From an uncultured Acetatifactor sp. (GTDB lineage: Bacteria > Bacillota > Clostridia > Lachnospirales > Lachnospiraceae): a DNA stretch of 30,017 nucleotides. The stretch lies in assembly GCA_910585805.1 (NCBI GenBank), contig CAJUFB010000044.1:1-30017 (forward strand), read 5' to 3'. The position numbers and the translations under genes were made by a program. Below the pieces are notes generated by a model. The model was not told where the DNA came from and made no database searches. It was given only the letters and a program-made list of their open reading frames with translations. This document shows, piece by piece, positions 25,084 through 30,017 of this stretch (its first letter is position 1; the number at the start of each line of letters is the position of its first letter).

Positions 25084-25106
25084 ATCATAAGGAAGTGTCC
25101 GCAAAT
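25084..25106 (-). repeat. Dispersed repeat, partial copy 3
   Basis: The reverse complement of these 23 bases matches 40-62 at 19 positions, and its inner part (GACACTTCC with flanks) matches copy 2. As with copy 1, it points toward and lies just upstream of an envelope gene. A TACAAT that could act as a -10 box lies close by, at 25073-25078 on the minus strand. Confidence 0.5.
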
Positions 25107-25278
25107 TCTCAGAACATAGCGAAAGGACACAGCGGATCCCCTCCCCTGTGTTCCTTCCTCTATATCCGCCAATCGCTTTCCTGTTTCCGTTTAATAATTA
25201 TCGAAAAAACGGCTGTCTTCTTATGCCATCATCGACATCATTTCCATTAACAACAGAACAGGCAATCGGTGTAAGACC

Positions 25279-25309
25279 GGACGAATGCCAGCTTTCCTGA
25301 CATTCGTCC
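25279..25309. other. Strong hairpin downstream of dnaK
   Basis: GGACGAATGCCAG (25279-25291) pairs with CTGACATTCGTCC (25297-25309) with one wobble/mismatch and a 5-base loop. It lies in the 326-base gap between dnaK and the acyltransferase gene, which otherwise shows no gene. No T-run follows, so it may be an mRNA-end stabiliser or a weak terminator. Confidence 0.6.
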
Positions 25310-25320
25310 ATGGGTAATTC

Positions 25321-25361
25321 AGAATTTCTTAAGGAGCGTACTTTGACCGCTCGGAAATTCT
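25321..25361. other. Compound hairpin just after the dnaK stop
   Basis: AGAATTTC (25321-25328) pairs with GAAATTCT (25354-25361), and inside it GAGCG (25334-25338) pairs with CGCTC (25348-25352). It begins 6 bases after the dnaK stop in the direction of transcription. There is no T-tract. Confidence 0.6.
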
Positions 25362-25367
25362 TATCAT

Positions 25368-27239
25368 TTATACTTCGCGGAAATCTCCGTCGATCACATC
25401 ATCATCAGGAGCGGAATTGCCTCCCTGTCCTGCCTCGCCGCTCATATCCGGACCTGCCGCGCCGCCCTGTGCCTGCTGCATATTCTCATACATCTTGGTA
25501 AACAGGCTCTGCGCGCTGTTCATCAGCTTCTCTTTTGCAGCCTTCAGCTCATCTACGTCGCTGTCGCTCATCTCCTGGTCTTTTGTCCTGTCCAGAACAG
25601 CTTTCACTGCATCCAGGTCAGCCTGTACCGCGGACTTCTCGCTGTCGCTGATCTTGTCGCCCACTTCGCCGAGAGCCTTCTCAGTCTGGAATACGAAGGA
25701 GTCAGCCTCATTCCTTGCCTCTACGGCTTCCTTGCGCTTCTTATCCTGTGCCTCGAACTCAGCCGCTTCCTTCACTGCCCTTTCGATTTCGTCATCGGAC
25801 ATATTGGAACCTGCGGTAATGGTGATGTGCTGCTCCTTGCCTGTACCCAGATCCTTGGCGGATACGTTCACGATACCGTTGGCATCAATGTCGAAAGTAA
25901 CCTCGATCTGAGGAACGCCTCTCCTTGCAGGAGGGATTCCGTCCAGACGGAACTGCCCCAGAGACTTGTTGTCCCTTGCAAACTGTCTCTCACCCTGTAC
26001 CACATTGATATCCACGGCTGTCTGGTTGTCTGCGGCAGTGGAGAAAATCTGGCTGTGCTTGGTGGGGATAGTGGTATTTCTCTCAATCAGCCTGGTAGCC
26101 ACGCCGCCCATGGTCTCGATGGACAGGGACAGAGGCGTTACATCCAGCAGAAGGATATCGCCTGCGCCGGCATCGCCTGCCAGCTTGCCGCCCTGTACGG
26201 AAGCGCCGATTGCCACACACTCATCCGGATTCAGCGTCTTGCTAGGCTCCTTGCCTGTCATCTGTCTTACCTTATCCTGAACCGCAGGGATACGGGTGGA
26301 ACCGCCTACCAGAAGCACCTGTCCCAGGTCGGAATTGGTCAGTCCTGCATCTCTCATGGCGTTCTGCACGGGGATGGCTGTCTTCTCTACCAGGTCATGT
26401 GTCAGTTCGTCAAACTGGGCACGGCTCAGATTCATATCGAAATGCCTGGGGCCCTCTGCCGTCGCGGTGATGAAAGGCAGGTTGATATTGGTGGTCATGG
26501 CGCTGGAAAGCTCTTTCTTTGCCTTCTCTGCCGCTTCCTTCAGTCTCTGCATCGCCATCTTGTCGCCGCTTAAGTCAACACCCTCGGCTTTCTTAAACTC
26601 AGCCAGCATCCACTGGATCACCTTATTGTCAAAGTCGTCGCCGCCCAGATGGGTATCGCCGTTGGTTGCAAGCACTTCGATCACGCCGTCGCCAATCTCG
26701 ATGATGGATACATCAAAGGTACCGCCGCCCAGGTCATATACCATGATCTTCTGCTCTTTCTCATTGTCAAGACCGTAAGCCAGAGCTGCCGCCGTAGGCT
26801 CGTTGATGATACGCTTTACTTCCAGACCGGCAATCTTGCCCGCATCCTTGGTGGCCTGACGCTGTGCATCATTAAAATATGCCGGAACCGTGATCACTGC
26901 CTCGGAAACCTTCTCTCCCAGATAACTCTCGGCATCTGCCTTCAGCTTCTGGAGGATCATAGCGGAAATCTGCTGGGGTGAATATCTCTTGCCGTCGATA
27001 GAACGTCCGTTGTCCGTACCCATATCTCTCTTGATGGAAGCGATGGTCTTCTCTGCATTGGTGACCGCCTGACGCTTTGCAGGCTCGCCTACCAGCCTCT
27101 CGCCGGTCTTCGTGAATGCCACTACGGAAGGTGTGGTCCTTGCGCCTTCTGCATTCGCTATAACGGTGGGCTTGCCACCTTCCATAACTGCCACACAGCT
27201 GTTTGTCGTACCTAAGTCAATACCGATGATCTTGCTCAT
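25368..27239 (-). CDS. dnaK: Chaperone protein DnaK (Hsp70)
   Basis: About 623 residues. ATG 27239 (MSKIIGIDLGTTNSC) has AGGAGG 10 bases upstream; the frame is open to 27272 but the extension is not family-like. The ATPase domain carries the phosphate-1 loop GIDLGTTNSC, IINEPTAAALAYG, VYDLGGGTFDVS and VLLVGGSTRIP. The substrate-binding domain has LLLDVTPLSLSIETMGG, and the C-terminal lid ends in an acidic DDDVIDGDFREV tail. It folds proteins together with GrpE and DnaJ. It is the third gene of the CIRCE-controlled hrcA operon. Confidence 0.98.
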   Translation of the reverse strand: MSKIIGIDLGTTNSCVAVMEGGKPTVIANAEGARTTPSVVAFTKTGERLVGEPAKRQAVTNAEKTIASIKRDMGTDNGRSIDGKRYSPQQISAMILQKLKADAESYLGEKVSEAVITVPAYFNDAQRQATKDAGKIAGLEVKRIINEPTAAALAYGLDNEKEQKIMVYDLGGGTFDVSIIEIGDGVIEVLATNGDTHLGGDDFDNKVIQWMLAEFKKAEGVDLSGDKMAMQRLKEAAEKAKKELSSAMTTNINLPFITATAEGPRHFDMNLSRAQFDELTHDLVEKTAIPVQNAMRDAGLTNSDLGQVLLVGGSTRIPAVQDKVRQMTGKEPSKTLNPDECVAIGASVQGGKLAGDAGAGDILLLDVTPLSLSIETMGGVATRLIERNTTIPTKHSQIFSTAADNQTAVDINVVQGERQFARDNKSLGQFRLDGIPPARRGVPQIEVTFDIDANGIVNVSAKDLGTGKEQHITITAGSNMSDDEIERAVKEAAEFEAQDKKRKEAVEARNEADSFVFQTEKALGEVGDKISDSEKSAVQADLDAVKAVLDRTKDQEMSDSDVDELKAAKEKLMNSAQSLFTKMYENMQQAQGGAAGPDMSGEAGQGGNSAPDDDVIDGDFREV

Positions 27240-27329
27240 TTCTAATTGTCCTCCTATTATCGTTCCGCGCAATCTTCCGGTTTGGAAGATGCGGATAGTG
27301 TTTTTGATACTGTGCCTGACATACAGCGG

Positions 27330-28010
27330 CTACTGTACTACGGCAACCATGGAATGCCTTACTACGCTTTCGCGGTAAGTATAACCCTTCTGCAGCTCCT
27401 GCGCTACCACGCCGGATTCATAGTCCCCGCTCTCCACCTGCATGACCGCATTGTGCAGATTCGGGTCAAATTCCTGTCCGACAGCTTCTATGGGTTTCAC
27501 CCCTATATTTTCCAATTCCGTAAGGAACTGCTTGTAAATGCGTTCCATGCCGTCCACAAAAGGATCTTCCTTCTTATCCTCCGGCACCGTGGCCAGGCCT
27601 CTCTCGAAATTGTCCACCACGGGAAGGATCTTCTCGATGACACTCTTTGCACCCGTTTCGAACATGGCATGCTTTTCCTTCTCCGTGCGGTTGCGGAAAT
27701 TCTCAAATTCGGCCAGCTGGCGTTTTACCTTATCTTCAAGCTGCTCAATCTGTTCCTTGTAGCCCTGGGCCTTTTTGTCCAGCTTCGCCTGTTTCTTTGC
27801 CGCTCTTTTTTCCGCCCAGGTCTTCGGATCCTCTCCCTCCGGAGGAGCCGCCTCGCTTTCCTCCTCAGGGCTTTCCGAGGATTCTTCCGCAGAAGCTGCC
27901 TGTTCCTCTGCAGTCTCTTCCGCTGCTCCTGCTCCCCCATGCTCCTTAGCACTGCTCTCAGCCTCTGGAATGTTTTGGTCTTTTTCCGTCTTTACTTCCT
28001 GATCTTCCAT
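27330..28010 (-). CDS. grpE: Nucleotide exchange factor GrpE
   Basis: About 226 residues from ATG 28010 (MEDQEVKTEKDQ). GGAGG lies about 15 bases upstream, rather far, with GGGG closer; ATG 28079 with AAGG upstream is an alternative giving about 249 residues. The N-terminal third is acidic and disordered (many Glu/Ala/Ser). A long coiled coil follows (QAKLDKKAQGYKEQIEQL, RQLAEFENFRNRTEKEK) and then the beta-wing with LPVVDNFERGL, VKPIEAVGQEFDPNLHNAVM and VVAQELQKGYTYRESVVRHSMVAV-type ending. GrpE releases ADP from DnaK. It lies between hrcA and dnaK, with 90 bases to dnaK. Confidence 0.93.
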   Translation of the reverse strand: MEDQEVKTEKDQNIPEAESSAKEHGGAGAAEETAEEQAASAEESSESPEEESEAAPPEGEDPKTWAEKRAAKKQAKLDKKAQGYKEQIEQLEDKVKRQLAEFENFRNRTEKEKHAMFETGAKSVIEKILPVVDNFERGLATVPEDKKEDPFVDGMERIYKQFLTELENIGVKPIEAVGQEFDPNLHNAVMQVESGDYESGVVAQELQKGYTYRESVVRHSMVAVVQ

Positions 28011-28198
28011 ATCCCCAGTCTCTGACCTCCTTTTCCTTTCGCTTTCTCTGATGCGGCATCGGTTTTGCTCCGCCGTCATATATCCTTCCCGCAATAAAGC
28101 ATCTACCTGATAAATCTTCTTTCTGCCGCTTTCCTTCACACGTCTTCTCTGTTGCTCACAGGCATTCCCTTATCCGCCGATGACTTCCAGTGAGCTTT

Positions 28199-29245
28199 CT
28201 ACGTCTTCTCTTCACTCCTGTACAGTTCATCCAGCTGTGTCTGTATGGTTCTCAGCGTCGTCACAACCTTATCATAATCCATTCTCTTGGGTCCCACGAT
28301 ACCGATCGTTCCCTTCATACCGCCTCCCAATTCATAGGTTGCCGTGACCACACTGCAATCCCTCATGCTCTGCACCGGTGTCTCCGAACCGATGTATACC
28401 TGAATACCGGTTTCTTCCACCTCCGTACGGCTGTCCTGCAGGAACTCGCCCAACAGCTTCTTCTCCTCGAAAGTGTTGATCAGTTCACTGGCTTTCTGCT
28501 GATCCGCCAGCTCCGGATACCGGAAGATATTATTGGTTCCGCTGGTGTAAATCTCCAGATCCTCCTCTGCCCTGATGGCTTCCGCCACCGCGTCAATGAC
28601 TTCGCTGACGATATGGCTGTGAATCCCCGCCTGCTGTTTCATCACGGCGATCATGGCAAGATTGATCTCATCGATGGCCAGTCCGTTCAGATTCGTATTC
28701 AGCAGGATATTCAGCTTCAGCAGCGTCTCGTCATCCAACTCCTCCTCCACAGGCAGAATGTTGTTCTTCAGGACATTGCCCTCCAGAACGATCACCGCCA
28801 GAAGCTGGTTGGCATCCACACGGGAGAGCTGAATAAATTTCAGTTTGCTGCGTTTTGACCGGGGAGCGGATATCATGGTGGCGTACTGTGTATTCTGTGC
28901 CAGTACTCTGGCCACCTGCTTCAGCAGCGTCTCGACCTTGCTCTGGCGCTCCACCAGCATCTCCTTCATCTCCCGTATCTCCCCGACCTCCCGTTCCCTC
29001 TCCTCCATCATGGCGTCCACATAAAAGCGGTAGCCCTTGTCGGAGGGAATCCGGCCCGCGGATGTGTGGGGCTGGAAAATGTATCCCATTTCCTCAAGAT
29101 CAGCCATCTCATTCCGGATAGTGGCAGAGCTTAAATTCAGGTCAGTGTACTTGGAGATGGTTCTGCTGCCAACCGGCTCACCTGTTTCCAGATAGTTGCG
29201 GATGACCGCCTGCAGGATTTTCTTTTTTCTCTCATCCAGCTCCAT
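28199..29245 (-). CDS. hrcA: Heat-inducible transcription repressor HrcA
   Basis: About 348 residues. ATG 29245 (MELDERKKKILQAVIRNYL) has GGGAGG 8 bases upstream. The N-terminal winged helix shows TGEPVGSRTISKY, LSSATIRNEMADLEEMGY and PHTSAGRIPSDKGYRFYVD, all hallmarks of HrcA; a GAF-like middle and C-terminal dimer region follow. HrcA binds CIRCE, here at 29268-29294 in its own promoter region, and represses the hrcA-grpE-dnaK operon until heat stress titrates the chaperones. Confidence 0.97.
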   Translation of the reverse strand: MELDERKKKILQAVIRNYLETGEPVGSRTISKYTDLNLSSATIRNEMADLEEMGYIFQPHTSAGRIPSDKGYRFYVDAMMEEREREVGEIREMKEMLVERQSKVETLLKQVARVLAQNTQYATMISAPRSKRSKLKFIQLSRVDANQLLAVIVLEGNVLKNNILPVEEELDDETLLKLNILLNTNLNGLAIDEINLAMIAVMKQQAGIHSHIVSEVIDAVAEAIRAEEDLEIYTSGTNNIFRYPELADQQKASELINTFEEKKLLGEFLQDSRTEVEETGIQVYIGSETPVQSMRDCSVVTATYELGGGMKGTIGIVGPKRMDYDKVVTTLRTIQTQLDELYRSEEKT

Positions 29246-29267
29246 CCAGGCTGCCTCCCTTTTGTTA

Positions 29268-29294
29268 TTAGCACTCAATCAAAAGGAGTGCTAA
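29268..29294 (-). promoter_or_regulatory. CIRCE operator (HrcA binding site)
   Basis: TTAGCACTC (29268-29276), 9 bases, GAGTGCTAA (29286-29294): a perfect match to the CIRCE consensus. It lies between the predicted promoter and the hrcA start. Confidence 0.98.
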
Positions 29295-29308
29295 CATCTG
29301 ATAACCAT

Positions 29309-29337
29309 AAAATATCACTTACCCTATACATTGTCAA
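29309..29337 (-). promoter_or_regulatory. Predicted sigma-A promoter of the hrcA operon
   Basis: Minus-strand -35 TTGACA (29332-29337, perfect) and -10 TATTTT (29309-29314) have a 17-base spacer. CIRCE starts about 15 bases downstream of the -10, the usual place for repression. Confidence 0.75.
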
Positions 29338-29386
29338 CCGATTTCCACAAAAATAATTCTAAAAAAATTCTAAAAACGGACAGAAT

Positions 29387-29438
29387 AAAAAAACAGCTCC
29401 GGAATCCGGTACGCTTACGCAGATTTCGTCGCTGTTTT
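29387..29438 (-). terminator. Rho-independent terminator of the DUF6465 gene
   Basis: On the minus strand AAAACAGC (29431-29438) pairs with GCTGTTTT (29390-29397), with a smaller CCGGA/TCCGG stem inside, followed by a run of seven T bases. It lies about 55 bases after the stop of the 29494 gene and insulates the hrcA promoter. Confidence 0.75.
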
Positions 29439-29493
29439 CTTATACGCGTGAACAAATTCATTTACTTTAACACCGGCTTTTCAGCGGATGACC

Positions 29494-29976
29494 TTAAATA
29501 GAAAAGCTTCCCTTCACATCCCCGTTCATAACATAGTAAACCATGTCATCTTCGGTCTTTACATAGAGTTCGATGCTGGTCAGCTCGGCTGCCTTGCGCT
29601 TCAGGTCATATTTCCAGATATCCTTTGCGCTCTTGATCAGATCCTCCTGTGTGATCTGCCTGCCATGATACTGAATATACAGAGTCGTCTGGGCAGACTC
29701 CTTTGCCGGCCTGGATCCGGCTGCTTTCGAACCGCTCTTTTGAGACGCCTCTTCCTTCACCGGTTCCTCTTTTACAGCCTCATCTACTGCAGGTTCTTCC
29801 TTTGCTTCTTCTGCTTTGACGTTTTCAGCCTCGGCTTCTTTTACTGTCTTTGCCGACTTTCTTTTTGCAGGGGCTTTCTTCGGCTTAGCTGCCTTTTCCT
29901 CTGCTGTTTCGGATTCTGCTACTGTTTCTTCTGCCTTTATGTCTTCTGTCTTAGTTTCAATAGTGTTGCGCCCCAT
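29494..29976 (-). CDS. DUF6465-type protein with Lys/Ala/Glu-rich N-terminus
   Basis: A 160-residue protein. The first 95 residues are low complexity, rich in Lys, Ala and Glu (KKAPAKRKSAKTVKEAEAE), histone-H1-like and likely disordered. The last 65 form a small conserved domain (TTLYIQYHGRQITQEDLI, SIELYVKTEDDMVYYVMNG) matching what I recall of DUF6465 in Lachnospiraceae. Function is unknown; a nucleic-acid-associated role could be guessed from the basic tail but is not shown. No strong ribosome binding site is visible before ATG 29976. It ends before a good terminator and is separate from the heat-shock operon. Confidence 0.75.
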   Translation of the reverse strand: MGRNTIETKTEDIKAEETVAESETAEEKAAKPKKAPAKRKSAKTVKEAEAENVKAEEAKEEPAVDEAVKEEPVKEEASQKSGSKAAGSRPAKESAQTTLYIQYHGRQITQEDLIKSAKDIWKYDLKRKAAELTSIELYVKTEDDMVYYVMNGDVKGSFSI

Positions 29977-30017
29977 TTTCTATGACTTGCAGTTACCCTG
30001 GTTGATTGTCGCAGATT

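Noticed and set aside
25827..26573. Plus-strand open frame of 248 codons inside dnaK
   Set aside because: Antisense shadow of a highly conserved chaperone gene.

Overview
The window looks like chromosomal DNA from a clostridial Firmicute, most likely a Lachnospiraceae-type gut anaerobe. The grounds are the hrcA-grpE-dnaK heat-shock block under a CIRCE operator, the IreB / RuvX / DUF1292 / RNase J / MltG-like / TrmR / U32 peptidase order (close to the alaS-yrzL-yrrK-yrzB-yrrL-yrrM-yrrO stretch of Bacillus subtilis), strong AGGAGG ribosome binding sites, occasional TTG starts, and relics of nuclease families that are common in Lachnospiraceae. The family assignment is inferred from gene content; no species is claimed. 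No rRNA, tRNA, CRISPR array, prophage or intact insertion sequence was seen.

Layout. (1) 1-3687, plus strand: an envelope-glycan operon with a sugar ketoisomerase-like cupin, a polyprenyl-phosphate glycosyltransferase (GT2) and a large GT-C-like membrane protein carrying three unrelated in-frame tandem repeats. (2) 3688-5411: a decay island with two minus-strand remnants of AAA-ATPase / PD-(D/E)XK proteins around a plus-strand Rpn/PD-(D/E)XK transposase-like ORF. (3) 5407-11998, minus strand: a translation and RNA-maintenance run reading ireB, ruvX, DUF1292 gene, a broken fur-family gene, rnj, a short MltG-like gene, trmR, trhP and a conserved unknown. (4) 12311-14196: mtaB (minus) divergent from a histidine-less HPr-like gene (plus). 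(5) 14419-18794, minus: prmA, rsmE, nifS-like cysteine desulfurase, thiI. (6) 18914-22487, minus: two large envelope membrane proteins (O-antigen-ligase-like and an unknown). (7) 22723-29245, minus: hrcA, grpE, dnaK, an acyltransferase-3 gene, dnaJ. (8) 29494-29976, minus: a DUF6465-type Lys/Ala/Glu-rich protein with its own terminator.

How it works together. Much of the window serves translation quality. TrhP and TrmR together would make 5-methoxyuridine at tRNA position 34, MtaB thiomethylates t6A37, and the desulfurase plus ThiI make s4U8. RsmE methylates 16S rRNA, RuvX is linked to 16S maturation, RNase J processes RNA and PrmA methylates L11. HrcA and CIRCE control the chaperones. Envelope-polysaccharide genes are wedged into the conserved blocks: an acyltransferase between dnaK and dnaJ, and two membrane glycan genes between dnaJ and prmA.

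Unusual features are the triple tandem-repeat GT-C gene, a short dispersed repeat (full copies at 1 and 7566, end fragment at 25084), a decayed fur-family gene inside an otherwise intact housekeeping run, hydrophilic insertions in TrhP, MtaB and the ligase-like protein, and an MltG-like protein without a catalytic domain. I found no convincing new defence or mobile system. The best candidates for something undescribed are the dispersed repeat and the repeat-bearing glycosyltransferase.
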